Shown here: piece by piece, positions 22,007 to 30,538 of the stretch
Layout: each line of letters begins with the position of its first letter
Numbering within the stretch: the first letter of the stretch is position 1
Source: Planctomycetota bacterium
GTDB lineage: Bacteria; Planctomycetota; Phycisphaerae; Tepidisphaerales; Tepidisphaeraceae
Length of the DNA stretch: 37,101 nt
Assembly (NCBI GenBank): GCA_026693085.1
Contig: JAPLNB010000324.1
Location: 1 to 37,101, forward strand
Reading direction: 5' to 3'
The notes under the pieces: model-generated
Databases searched by the model: none
Told to the model about the DNA's origin: nothing
The model's input: the letters and a program-made list of their open reading frames with translations, nothing else
Made by a program: the position numbers and the translations under genes

Positions 22007-23311
22007 ATGACCGAACGAAATTTGTTGACACGTCGCGACTTGATCAAGCGAGCGGCGGCGGCCAGCGCCGTATTCGCTCTACCGACGATCATCCCCGCCT
22101 CCGCGCTCGGGGCTGCGGGCCGACCGTCGCCGTCCAACCGGATCACCATCGGCGCCATCGGCGTGGGCGGTCAGGGCAACGGCAACCTCGGCGGATTCCT
22201 CGGCGATCCCTCCTGCCAGGTTCTCGCGGTCTGCGATGTCGATAAGAAGAACTGCCAAGGCACCAAGCAGCGCGTCGACGGCCAGTACAAGAACCAGGAC
22301 TGCGCCGCCTATAAAGACTTTCGCGAGCTCTGCGTCCGCACCGACATCGACGCCATCTCGATGGCGACACCCGATCACTGGCACGCCATCACGGCGATTA
22401 CCGCCCTGAAGTCGGGGAAGGACATGTACGGCGAGAAACCCTTTTCGCACGACCTGCGCGAAGGCCGCGCCATGGTCAATGCCGTCAAACAGTACGGCCG
22501 AATCTGGCAGACGGGCTCCTGGCAGCGCTCGACGGGCGATTTCCGATTTGCGTGCGAACTGGTGCAGAACGGCTACATCGGCAAGGTGCACACGGTCGAA
22601 GTCGGGCTGCCCACGGGCGGGCCGGGCGGTTTCGCCAAGTTCTGCGACCCACCGGAGGATATGGACTACGATTTCTGGTGCGGCCCGTCCCCGTACGCCC
22701 CGTATTCACCGGATCGCACCCACTGGAACTGGCGTTGGCAGCTCGATTACGGCGGCGGACAGATGATGGACTGGATCGGGCACCACGGCGACATCGCGCA
22801 ATGGGGCATGGGGACCGAACTCACCGGCCCGGTTGAGATCGAGCCCGTTTACTCCGATTGGCCGAAGGAAGGCATCTGGAACGCACCCACCCGCTATCGC
22901 TACATCGCCAGCTACAAGAACGGCATCAAGGCGATGGTCTCCAACGCCGAAGGCTCCCTCCGCATGGGCGCCAAGTGGATCGGCGACAAGGGATGGGTCT
23001 GGGTCGATCGCGGCGGATTCGACAGCTACCCGAAGGAGCTGATGAAAGTGAAGCTCAGCCCGAACGAAATCCACCTTTACAACTCGGGCAACCACATCGG
23101 CAATTTCCTGGAGTGCGTCAGAACCCGCAAACCGACGATCGCCCCGGCGGAGGTCGCGCATCGTTCCGCCAGCCTCGGGCACATCGGTCTGGTCGCTTTG
23201 ATGATCGGCCGCAAGATCCGCTTCAACCCCGACACGGAAGAGATCCTGGGCGACCCGTCTGCTTCACAACTGCTCGGCCGAGCCAAACGCGAGCCGTGGC
23301 ACGCTGTGTAA
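22007..23311 (+). CDS. Tat-exported Gfo/Idh/MocA family oxidoreductase
   Basis: 434 residues; GGAGAC eight bases before the ATG fixes the start. A twin-arginine signal (Thr-Arg9-Arg10-Asp-Leu-Ile-Lys-Arg, Ala-rich core, cleavage near Ala-Ser-Ala-Leu-Gly) sends the folded, cofactor-loaded enzyme across the membrane. The Rossmann domain starts Ile-Gly-Ala-Ile-Gly-Val-Gly-Gly-Gln-Gly-Asn; Ala-Thr-Pro-Asp-His-Trp-His and Gly-Glu-Lys-Pro-Phe-Ser-His carry the nucleotide- and substrate-site residues of the family; and the C-terminal domain has Gly-His-His-Gly-Asp-Ile-Ala-Gln-Trp. Such exported enzymes are strongly expanded in Planctomycetes and interconvert hydroxyl and keto groups of sugars or inositols, or act as glycosidases through a keto intermediate. 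The HEAT-repeat gene follows after 60 bases and is probably in the same operon. Confidence 0.9.
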   Translation: MTERNLLTRRDLIKRAAAASAVFALPTIIPASALGAAGRPSPSNRITIGAIGVGGQGNGNLGGFLGDPSCQVLAVCDVDKKNCQGTKQRVDGQYKNQDCAAYKDFRELCVRTDIDAISMATPDHWHAITAITALKSGKDMYGEKPFSHDLREGRAMVNAVKQYGRIWQTGSWQRSTGDFRFACELVQNGYIGKVHTVEVGLPTGGPGGFAKFCDPPEDMDYDFWCGPSPYAPYSPDRTHWNWRWQLDYGGGQMMDWIGHHGDIAQWGMGTELTGPVEIEPVYSDWPKEGIWNAPTRYRYIASYKNGIKAMVSNAEGSLRMGAKWIGDKGWVWVDRGGFDSYPKELMKVKLSPNEIHLYNSGNHIGNFLECVRTRKPTIAPAEVAHRSASLGHIGLVALMIGRKIRFNPDTEEILGDPSASQLLGRAKREPWHAV

Positions 23312-23371
23312 GCCCTCATGCACTGTTGTCCCGATCACGCACAATGAACTGAGAATTCCGGAGCAATTAAC

Positions 23372-25900
23372 ATGAATACCCGTTATCCGATAGCACTGCT
23401 CGCCCTTACCTGCCTGCTCGTTTCGCCGCTGGTGCGCGCACAGGACGTCGGCGATCCGTTTACGAAGATCATCACCTACAGCGTCGAACAAAGCCGCAAG
23501 GACTGCGCCGCCGTCGAGGCCGAGATTCGCAAAGCCACGCCCGCGCAATACCCGGCCCTGGAAGCCAAGCTTCTGGCTGCCCTGAAAAGCCCCGACGCGA
23601 CGGCTGATTGCAAGAACTTCGTGTGCCGGCAGTTGGCCACGGTTGGCTCGCCGGTCTGCGTGGCGGCCGTGGCGCCGTTGCTGCTGGATGAGAAGACGTC
23701 GCACATGGCGCGTTTTGCACTCGAGCCCAATGCCGCCCCCGCGGCGGCGGCGGCTCTCCGGGCAGCGTTGCCGCAGGTCAAGGGCAAGCTTTTGGTGGGG
23801 GTGATCTGCTCGATCGGCGCCCGGCGCGACGCCCAGGCGGTCGATGCATTGGCAGCGTTGGTTGTCAGCGATGATTCCGCGGTCGCGTTTGCCGCGATCG
23901 CCGCGATCGGCAACATCGGGGTCGGTGACGCGATCAAGGCCCTGGAAGGCGCCAAGGTTGCCCCGAACCTCCGCAGCGCCATCGCGACGGCCCAGATCAC
24001 GGCCGCGAGGCATTTGGCCGCCGAGAACAAGACCCAGACCGCCATCGCCGTGTACAAAGGGCTGGCCGTCCCGACTCAGCCCAAGTTCATCCAGATCGCC
24101 GCCATTCGTGGGCTGATCGGCACTCTCGACAAAGCCGCGGCCGCTCAGCTCATCGTCCAGACCATGCAGTCCGAGGATGTTGCTCTGCGCTCGGCGCCAC
24201 TGGCCGCCATCCAGGATCCGAGCGAGAGCGCCCTGCGCAATTCTCTGGCCGAGCAGCTCCCGACGTTCAAGGCGGACGCGCAGCTGGCGTTGCTGTCGGT
24301 GCTGGCTGATCAGAAAGACGTCGCCCTTCGCGGGACGCTCCTGAAGATGCTCGACCAAAGCCAGAGCGCCGAAGTCCGGGCCGCGGCGATCGACGGCCTG
24401 GGCGCCCATGGCGGAGCCGGCGACGTCGCCGCCCTGGTCAAGTTCGCCGCCGCCAAGAACGCCGACAGCGCCGCCGCCCGCAAGGCCCTCGAACGCATGG
24501 GCGCCGCCGGCATCGACAGCGCGCTGATTCAGCAGGCCCAAAGTAACGACCCGGCCGTCCAGATCGTCGTCATCAACGTGATCGGCGTCCGCCGCGAGGC
24601 CAAGGCGATGGACACGCTCGTCAAGCTGATGGCCAGCCCCGACGCTGCCGTCGCCGCCGAAGCCGTCAAGGCCGTCTCCACCCTGGGCACGGCTCAGCAG
24701 CTTCCGACGCTGCTCGGCATCATCGCCGAAACCAGCCAGGCCGCTTTGCGAACCTCCGCCGAGAACGCCGCCAAGGCCATCTGCTCTCGGGCGACGGATA
24801 AACCCGCCGCCGGCAAGGCTATCCTGGCGGCCCTCGACGGCGTCAAGTCCGCGCCCGCTCGCGTAGCACTGCTGCGCGTCCTCTGCCGCGTCCCCTCCGG
24901 CGAGACCCTCGCCGCTGTGCAGAAGGGCATGAAGGACTCCGACAAGGACGTTTCCGACGCCGCCACACGCGAGCTGATTGATTGGCCCGACATGGCCGCC
25001 GCCACCCCCATCCTGGACTTGGCCAAGTCGGCCAAAGTTGAGCGCGATGCTGTGCTGGCCCTTCGCGGCGCCATGCGGCTGGCCAGTCAAAAGGACCAGC
25101 CCACCACCCAACGCCTCGGCATCTACCGTAGCGTCCTCGAAACCGCGCAGCGACCGGATGAGAAGAAGCAAGCGCTCGCGGGCCTCGGCGATGTCGCATC
25201 CGTCGGCTCGCTCGAACTGACCCAGAAGTACCTGAAGGACTCCGCCCTGGCTAACGATGCCGCGATGGCCGGCATCCGGATCGCCCGCCAGCTCGGCACG
25301 ATCGACCCCGACAAAGCCAAGGCCGGCCTCAACGAAATCAAGTCCACCACCTCCTCCGACGACCTCAAGAAGCAGGCCGACGACGCCCTCGCCGCTGTCT
25401 CTAGCGGCGCGATGGTCGATGGCTACATCACCGCCTTCGCCGTCTCCGGCCCCTACATGCAGGACGACAAAGACTCCGACGCCCTGTTCGATATCGTCTT
25501 CGCCCCCGAACGCGCCAATGCCGCCGCGGCCTGGCAGCCTATCCGCGCCGAAGGCAACCCCGCCATCGTCGGCCTCGACAAAGCGATCGGCGGCGAACAA
25601 CGCGTCGCCTACCTCCGCACCGTCATCACGTCCGCCACGGCCCAAGCCGCACAGCTTGAGCTAGGCAGCGACGACGGCATCAAGGTTCTCCTCAACGGTC
25701 GCCGCGTCTTCGCCAACAACGCCATTCGCGGCATGCAGGTCGGCTCGGACAAGGTCAAAATCAACCTCGTCAAGGGCGCCAACACGCTGCTCCTGAAAGT
25801 GACGCAGGGCGGGGGCGAATGGTCCGCCTGCTGCCGCCTGGTCTCCCCCACCGGCTCCCCTCTTCCCGGCATCTCCGTCTCCGCCCCGATCGAAAAATAG
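23372..25900 (+). CDS. Secreted HEAT-repeat protein with C-terminal beta-sandwich
   Basis: 842 residues; GGAG eight bases before the ATG. A signal peptide ends near Val-Arg-Ala at 23. Residues about 35-665 are a long run of Ala/Leu-rich helical hairpins of HEAT type, with recurrent Ala-x-Ala-Ile-x2-Leu-Gly motifs and intervals of roughly 30-40 residues. The last 165 residues form a beta domain with Gly-Ser-Asp-Asp-Gly-Ile-Lys-Val-Leu-Leu-Asn-Gly-Arg and Leu-Val-Lys-Gly-Ala-Asn-Thr-Leu-Leu-Leu-Lys-Val, the pattern of a PA14-like or galactose-binding carbohydrate module. It is likely a periplasmic scaffold that binds sugar, fitting the upstream Gfo/Idh/MocA enzyme. A terminator follows, closing a two-gene operon. 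Confidence 0.85.
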   Translation: MNTRYPIALLALTCLLVSPLVRAQDVGDPFTKIITYSVEQSRKDCAAVEAEIRKATPAQYPALEAKLLAALKSPDATADCKNFVCRQLATVGSPVCVAAVAPLLLDEKTSHMARFALEPNAAPAAAAALRAALPQVKGKLLVGVICSIGARRDAQAVDALAALVVSDDSAVAFAAIAAIGNIGVGDAIKALEGAKVAPNLRSAIATAQITAARHLAAENKTQTAIAVYKGLAVPTQPKFIQIAAIRGLIGTLDKAAAAQLIVQTMQSEDVALRSAPLAAIQDPSESALRNSLAEQLPTFKADAQLALLSVLADQKDVALRGTLLKMLDQSQSAEVRAAAIDGLGAHGGAGDVAALVKFAAAKNADSAAARKALERMGAAGIDSALIQQAQSNDPAVQIVVINVIGVRREAKAMDTLVKLMASPDAAVAAEAVKAVSTLGTAQQLPTLLGIIAETSQAALRTSAENAAKAICSRATDKPAAGKAILAALDGVKSAPARVALLRVLCRVPSGETLAAVQKGMKDSDKDVSDAATRELIDWPDMAAATPILDLAKSAKVERDAVLALRGAMRLASQKDQPTTQRLGIYRSVLETAQRPDEKKQALAGLGDVASVGSLELTQKYLKDSALANDAAMAGIRIARQLGTIDPDKAKAGLNEIKSTTSSDDLKKQADDALAAVSSGAMVDGYITAFAVSGPYMQDDKDSDALFDIVFAPERANAAAAWQPIRAEGNPAIVGLDKAIGGEQRVAYLRTVITSATAQAAQLELGSDDGIKVLLNGRRVFANNAIRGMQVGSDKVKINLVKGANTLLLKVTQGGGEWSACCRLVSPTGSPLPGISVSAPIEK

Positions 25901-25920
25901 CCCCCCCTCGCGCAGACAAA

Positions 25921-25954
25921 AGCCCACGGCGTCGCCGCGGGCTTCTTTTTTCCT
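25921..25954 (+). terminator. Rho-independent terminator after the HEAT-repeat gene
   Basis: AGCCCACGG and CCGCGGGCT form a stem with one A-C mismatch around a CGTCG loop (25921-25943), followed by TCTTTTTTCC. It lies 20 bases after the stop codon. Confidence 0.82.
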
Positions 25955-26234
25955 TTGCGCGCATCGCAACCCCATCAGCACCGTAATACTTACCCTGTAA
26001 CAAGTTACGATCAACGCTCTCCAAGACATCACTGTAAGTGGCCCATCTGACCCGCCCTTGATATGGTACAATTTCAGTGCTATAAACGGGACAAGAGCAT
26101 ATGATCTCGTCGTATTCGAGGAGCTGCCGTCGATTGCCGCAAGGCGCGGCAGATCACGTGCCCATGACCTCGGCAGTGCAACGACGAAGCCGTTGCAGCG
26201 TACGCGGAGACGACGCGCCAAGGATAGATGCCAA
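25955..26234. promoter_or_regulatory. Leader and candidate promoter of the PAS kinase gene
   Basis: Gene-free leader. TGG followed by TACAAT (26067-26072) makes an extended -10; no good -35 is visible. The transcript would have a leader of about 155 bases. The upstream in-frame ATG at 26058 lies before this promoter, a further reason to prefer the start at 26235. Confidence 0.4.
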
Positions 26235-28238
26235 ATGGACTCGGCCCCGACTCAAATCCTGCTGATCGACCCCGATCCGGCCGCAGGTCTCCTCATCGCC
26301 GACCTGCTCGCCGGCATCCCTGGCCTTCCATTCGAGCTGAACCATGCCGACGACTTGCCTGACGCGCTGGACGATCTGAACAATCGTCACACCGACTTGG
26401 TGCTGCTCGCCCTGGCACCCCCTCAATCTCAACACGCCGACACAATCGCCGCAGTCCGCGTTCGCGTACCGGACCTTCCGATCATACTCCTGGGCGATCG
26501 CAACCAGCCCGAGCCACTCGAACTCGACATCACTAACGGCGTCCAGGATTATCTGGTCAAGGGCCGCTTCGACGCCCCCCTTCTCACCCGCGCCATCCGG
26601 TATGCACTGCAGCGACACTTCGACGCCCAGATCCTCCGCCGAGAGTCGGAAATCCTCAGCGCCGCCGTCGAGGGATCGAACGATGCCGTCTTCGTGAAGG
26701 ATCTGGACGGCCGCTATATGATGATCAACTCCGCTGGCGCAGGACTGCTCGGCAAGCAGGTTGAAGAGGTTCTCGGCCAGGACGACAGCACTCTCTTCGC
26801 GCCCGAGTCCGGCCGCCTGATCATGGACCGGGATCGCCGCATCATGCTCGCCGGCATCACCGAGACCGACGAGGAAACGGTCACGGCCGCCGGAATCACC
26901 CGTACATACCTCAGCACCAAAGGCCCCTACCGTGATGCCAACGGCAATATCGCCGGCCTGGCCGGCATCAGCCGTGACATCACCGAATCCAAACGCCTGC
27001 GAGAAGAGCTCATCGAGCAGCGCAACCTCCTTCGCACTCTCATCGATAACTTGCCCGACTATATTTTCATCAAGGACGTTGCCGGTCGATTCATCACCAA
27101 CAACCTCGCCCACGCCCGCATCCTCGGCGCGATGTCCTGCGACCAGATCGTCGGGAAGACTGATTTCGACTGCCTGCCCCTCGATGTCGCCGTGCGGTAC
27201 CATGCCGATGAACAGCAGGTCGTCCGCACGGGCCAACCGCTCATCGACCGCGAAGAGCCCTTCGTCGATCCTGTGGGCAACCGGCGCTGGTTTTCGACCA
27301 CCAAGGTTCCCCTTCGCGACCGCGAGGGGAAGATCATCGGCCTGGTGGGCCTGAGCCGCGATTTCACAGAGCGCAGACTTGCCGCCGAGATGCTCACCAA
27401 CACCAATGCGCGTTTGGCTCACCGCGAGGAGCAGCTTATGGACGCCCTTTCCGAGCTGAAGGGTTCCCACGACAAGCTCAAGGCTACCCAACTCCAACTG
27501 ATCCAGGCGGAGAAACTCAAGTCAACCTGGCGTCTTGCCGCCGGCGTCGCGCACGAGGTCAAGAACCCGCTGGCCATCATCTCCCTCGGCATGGAGTACC
27601 TGCTGGGCAACCTCCCCGCGGGCAGCGATGACGTTCGGATCACCCTCGAAGAGATGCGATCCGCCATCAAACGCGCCGATTCGGTCATCCGGGGCCTTCT
27701 GAACTACTCGCAGCTAACCCGACTCGAAGCCAGCCCCGGCCAGCTCAACTGCATCATCGAACAGGCGATGCTCCTAGCCAGGCATGAACTGGTCCGCTGC
27801 CGTGTCACGGTTGTCCGGGAACTTGCTGAGGACCTGCCCCTGGTCCGGCTCGACGCGAACAAAATGGAGCAGGTGTTCATCAATGTCTTCCTCAATGCCG
27901 CCCACGCCATGCCCCGCGGCGGCACGATGACCGTCAGGACCAGCGTCCGCGCGGACCGAAACGAGGGCAACGCCAAGTTCGTCGTCGCCGAAGTCGAAGA
28001 CACCGGCGCCGGCATACCGCCCAACAAGCTGGGAAGTGTGTTCGAGCCCTTCTTCACCACCAAATCACCCGGCAAAGGGACGGGCCTGGGCCTTAGCGTC
28101 AGCAAGACCATCGTTGAACTGCACGGAGGGACTATCGCAATCGCTAACCGTGACGGAGGGGGCGCCAGAGCCACAATCAGCCTCAAAGGAGTACACGATC
28201 ATGTCCGATCAGAAGACACGTATCTTGCTCATCGATGA
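26235..28238 (+). CDS. Soluble PAS-domain histidine kinase with degenerate N-terminal receiver
   Basis: 667 residues from the ATG at 26235; the frame is open to 26058, but that extension is Arg-rich and unlike the family. Domains: receiver-like (about 5-125) with Ile-Asp12-Pro-Asp and Lys109, but Ala59 where the phospho-accepting Asp should be; PAS1 (about 138-252); PAS2 (about 263-378); coiled linker to about 425; HisKA with Ala-His440-Glu-Val-Lys-Asn-Pro; and an ATPase domain with Asn-Val-Phe-Leu-Asn-Ala-Ala-His, Asp-Thr-Gly-Ala-Gly-Ile, Phe-Glu-Pro-Phe-Phe-Thr-Thr-Lys and Gly-Lys-Gly-Thr-Gly-Leu-Gly-Leu. No transmembrane segment, so it senses in the cytoplasm. The last 38 bases overlap the next gene, a stand-alone receiver that is its probable phosphorylation target. 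Confidence 0.87.
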   Translation: MDSAPTQILLIDPDPAAGLLIADLLAGIPGLPFELNHADDLPDALDDLNNRHTDLVLLALAPPQSQHADTIAAVRVRVPDLPIILLGDRNQPEPLELDITNGVQDYLVKGRFDAPLLTRAIRYALQRHFDAQILRRESEILSAAVEGSNDAVFVKDLDGRYMMINSAGAGLLGKQVEEVLGQDDSTLFAPESGRLIMDRDRRIMLAGITETDEETVTAAGITRTYLSTKGPYRDANGNIAGLAGISRDITESKRLREELIEQRNLLRTLIDNLPDYIFIKDVAGRFITNNLAHARILGAMSCDQIVGKTDFDCLPLDVAVRYHADEQQVVRTGQPLIDREEPFVDPVGNRRWFSTTKVPLRDREGKIIGLVGLSRDFTERRLAAEMLTNTNARLAHREEQLMDALSELKGSHDKLKATQLQLIQAEKLKSTWRLAAGVAHEVKNPLAIISLGMEYLLGNLPAGSDDVRITLEEMRSAIKRADSVIRGLLNYSQLTRLEASPGQLNCIIEQAMLLARHELVRCRVTVVRELAEDLPLVRLDANKMEQVFINVFLNAAHAMPRGGTMTVRTSVRADRNEGNAKFVVAEVEDTGAGIPPNKLGSVFEPFFTTKSPGKGTGLGLSVSKTIVELHGGTIAIANRDGGGARATISLKGVHDHVRSEDTYLAHR

Positions 28239-28623
28239 CGAGCCGGCGTTCACCGGCATGCTTCGACGGAACCTGGAAATGACCGGCCAATACAACGTGC
28301 GGGAGGAGAACGACCCAATCTCCGCCATTCGGACCGCCAAGGCGTTCGATCCCCATCTGATCTTCCTCGACGTGGTCATGCTGGAGTTGGAGGGCGGCGA
28401 CGTCGCCTCGGCCCTGCGATCCGACCCCAACACCAAGAACGTCCCCATCGTCTTCCTCACCGCGCTGGTCGAAGGAGAGGAAGCGAACATCGGTGGCCTT
28501 GTCAGCGGCGGTCACCGCTTCATCCCGAAACCGGCCTCCGTCGCGGAAATCATCGGATGCATCAACCAGACACTGGGCGGCCAGCCGCCGAACCCCGCTC
28601 ACCCGACCCGCGGCGAGGCATGA
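28201..28623 (+). CDS. Stand-alone CheY-like response regulator
   Basis: 140 residues. AAAGGAG lies eight bases before the ATG at 28201, which is inside the 3' end of the kinase gene in another frame, giving a 38-base overlap and probable translational coupling. All receiver residues are present: Asp12-Asp13, phospho-acceptor Asp57, Thr87 and Lys110. There is no output domain; the last 16 residues are a Pro-rich tail. It may feed a phosphorelay or act by protein-protein contact. An upstream extension of the frame to 28036 is a shadow of the kinase gene. Confidence 0.88.
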   Translation: MSDQKTRILLIDDEPAFTGMLRRNLEMTGQYNVREENDPISAIRTAKAFDPHLIFLDVVMLELEGGDVASALRSDPNTKNVPIVFLTALVEGEEANIGGLVSGGHRFIPKPASVAEIIGCINQTLGGQPPNPAHPTRGEA

Positions 28624-28760
28624 TTCGTAATCTGCGATGGGTGATGCGTGAGCCAAGTCCTTTGGCTGAGGGCCCTGGCAACGAAGAGATCTGACAGGCT
28701 CAGAAGGACCGTTCGTCGCCTGATCTGAGCGACAGGCGCCGTTTCACGGGTGGCCTGTCT

Positions 28761-30419
28761 CTACTTCTTCGCCGGGTACACCGCAAACTCCCAGATTGTC
28801 GGCCCCTCGGTCGCCTTCAATATGTTCAACCTCACCACCCTCGCCGTCACCGGCTCAAACTCCCGCTCCCAATTCGCCCCGATCGTCGTCCCGTTCAGAA
28901 TCGTCTTCCAGGCCTCTCCATCCTTGTATTGAAGCTCGAACTGCTGCACCCGCTGTTCCAGCGCCTCATCGATCACAACCCTGTTGAAAGCAACCTCGTT
29001 CCGCAGATCCACCTCCAGCCACGCCGCTGAGGTGCCCGCATCGGTCGCCCAGCGCGTGTCTGAATCACCATCCACCGCCTTGCCCGCCGCGTGCTGCGAC
29101 TGGTTCTGGAATACGTTCGACGCCGTGGCCTTCTTCCCCGTCGAAAGCGACGCCGGCCCGCTGATCGGCGTGATGTCCATCGCCGACCCGTCCAGCTTCA
29201 ACTCCACCACCGTGTCGATCGGCTGCCGATCACCTTCGGCCACGTCAATCGTCACACCCTCATCATCCTGCTTCACCTGCACCGCCCCACCGCTCATCAG
29301 CCGGCTCGACACAATCTTTTTCGGCATCGCCGGCAGCTTCACCGCCTTGCCCCCCCAATTCAGCACATGCACATACACCAGGTCGCCCTTCCGCGTGCTC
29401 ACTCCCCAATTCCCCGGCCGCCATGGCCCGCCGCGCGTTCCATAAATGCTCTCCCCATATTTTGCCAACCATTGCCCCATCTCCTTCAGCCTCGTTACCT
29501 GTCGCGGCTCAATCTCGCCCGTCGGCATCGGCCCCACGTTAAACAACAGATTTCCATCCCCCCCCGCGCACCTGACCAGCGTGCCGATGCACTGCTGGAG
29601 CGACTTCATCCCATCGTTCGGCTTCCACGCCCACTGATTGCAGATCGTGATGCACGATTCCCACGGCCGACCATATTGGAACTTCCCAATCTCCTGTTCC
29701 GGCGTGTCATGATCCTCCGCCAATCCCACCCGATTGTTGATGATGATCTTCGGCTGCAGCTCCCGGATCATCGCCACCAACTTCTGCGCATCCCAGTCCT
29801 TCGGCGACCCACCCAGCCCATCGAACCAGAGGATGTCCACCTGCCCATAGTTCGTGCACAGCTCGCGTAACTGCCCGTGGAAATACTCCAGGTACTTCGC
29901 GTGCCGCTCGGTCCGATAATCCGCGTGATGCCAGTCGGGCGGCGAGTAATAAAACCCCAATTTCATTCCCGCCTCATGACACGCGTCGGCCAATTCCTTC
30001 ACCACATCTCGCTTGAAAGGCGAATTCGTCACCTTGTAATCGGTCAGCTTCGAGTCAAACTCACAAAACCCATCGTGGTGCTTCGTCGTGAACACCAGGT
30101 ACTTCATCCCCGCGGCTTTCGCCACGCTGACCCACTCCTTGGCATCGAATTTCGTCGGATTGAACTCTTTATAGAGATTGTCATAGACCGCCAGGGGCAC
30201 CTCCCCGGTCCCGCCGGTGCCCCGCCGTTCGCCGCCGCGCGACCAGCCGATCTCGGTTCCCTTCAAACATACCGGCCCCCAATGGACAAACAACGCAAAC
30301 CTCGCCTCGTTCCACCACGCCATCCGCGTCTCGCGCTCCGCCGCCGTCTCCGCCCCCCTGGCCGACCCCACCACCATAAGAACCACCGCCAATACGCACG
30401 CCACTCGTCTGAACATCAT
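28761..30419 (-). CDS. Secreted alpha-L-fucosidase (GH29) with C-terminal F5/8-type C (CBM32-like) domain
   Basis: 552 residues with a signal peptide cleaved near Ala-Arg-Gly-Ala at 20-23. The GH29 barrel begins Trp-Trp-Asn-Glu-Ala-Arg-Phe-Ala-Leu-Phe-Val-His-Trp-Gly and contains Thr-Lys-His-His-Asp-Gly-Phe at 112-118 and the nucleophile Asp200 in Ile-Leu-Trp-Phe-Asp-Gly. A small beta domain follows, and residues about 415-550 are a discoidin/CBM32 module (Asn-x-Ala-x-Gly-Lys-Ala-Val-Asp-Gly-Asp-x-Asp-Thr-Arg-Trp-Ala-Thr). It removes fucose from fucosylated glycans outside the cytoplasm, with the module binding the glycan. It is convergent with the two-component genes and divergent from the DUF1015 gene. 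Its coding strand is G-rich, the mirror image of the C-rich plus-strand gene beside it. Confidence 0.93.
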   Translation of the reverse strand: MMFRRVACVLAVVLMVVGSARGAETAAERETRMAWWNEARFALFVHWGPVCLKGTEIGWSRGGERRGTGGTGEVPLAVYDNLYKEFNPTKFDAKEWVSVAKAAGMKYLVFTTKHHDGFCEFDSKLTDYKVTNSPFKRDVVKELADACHEAGMKLGFYYSPPDWHHADYRTERHAKYLEYFHGQLRELCTNYGQVDILWFDGLGGSPKDWDAQKLVAMIRELQPKIIINNRVGLAEDHDTPEQEIGKFQYGRPWESCITICNQWAWKPNDGMKSLQQCIGTLVRCAGGDGNLLFNVGPMPTGEIEPRQVTRLKEMGQWLAKYGESIYGTRGGPWRPGNWGVSTRKGDLVYVHVLNWGGKAVKLPAMPKKIVSSRLMSGGAVQVKQDDEGVTIDVAEGDRQPIDTVVELKLDGSAMDITPISGPASLSTGKKATASNVFQNQSQHAAGKAVDGDSDTRWATDAGTSAAWLEVDLRNEVAFNRVVIDEALEQRVQQFELQYKDGEAWKTILNGTTIGANWEREFEPVTARVVRLNILKATEGPTIWEFAVYPAKK

Positions 30420-30538
30420 GACCTCCCAGCAAATGACGGCCCCACTGTAACGGGTTTCCCTCGCCGCCCCAAATCGACGCCTGGCAATCTCATTCCATGC
30501 TTGATTCTTCCTCCCGGTCTCCTATCCTTTTCCCACCG

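Noticed and set aside
23264..25645. 793-codon minus-strand open frame opposite the HEAT-repeat gene
   Set aside because: Gly/Asp/Val/Leu shadow of a high-GC Ala-rich coding sequence, without a family motif or start signal.
28650..28680. Hairpin AGCCAA-N5-TTGGCT between the receiver gene and the fucosidase gene as a terminator
   Set aside because: The six-base stem is weak and no T-run follows on either strand.
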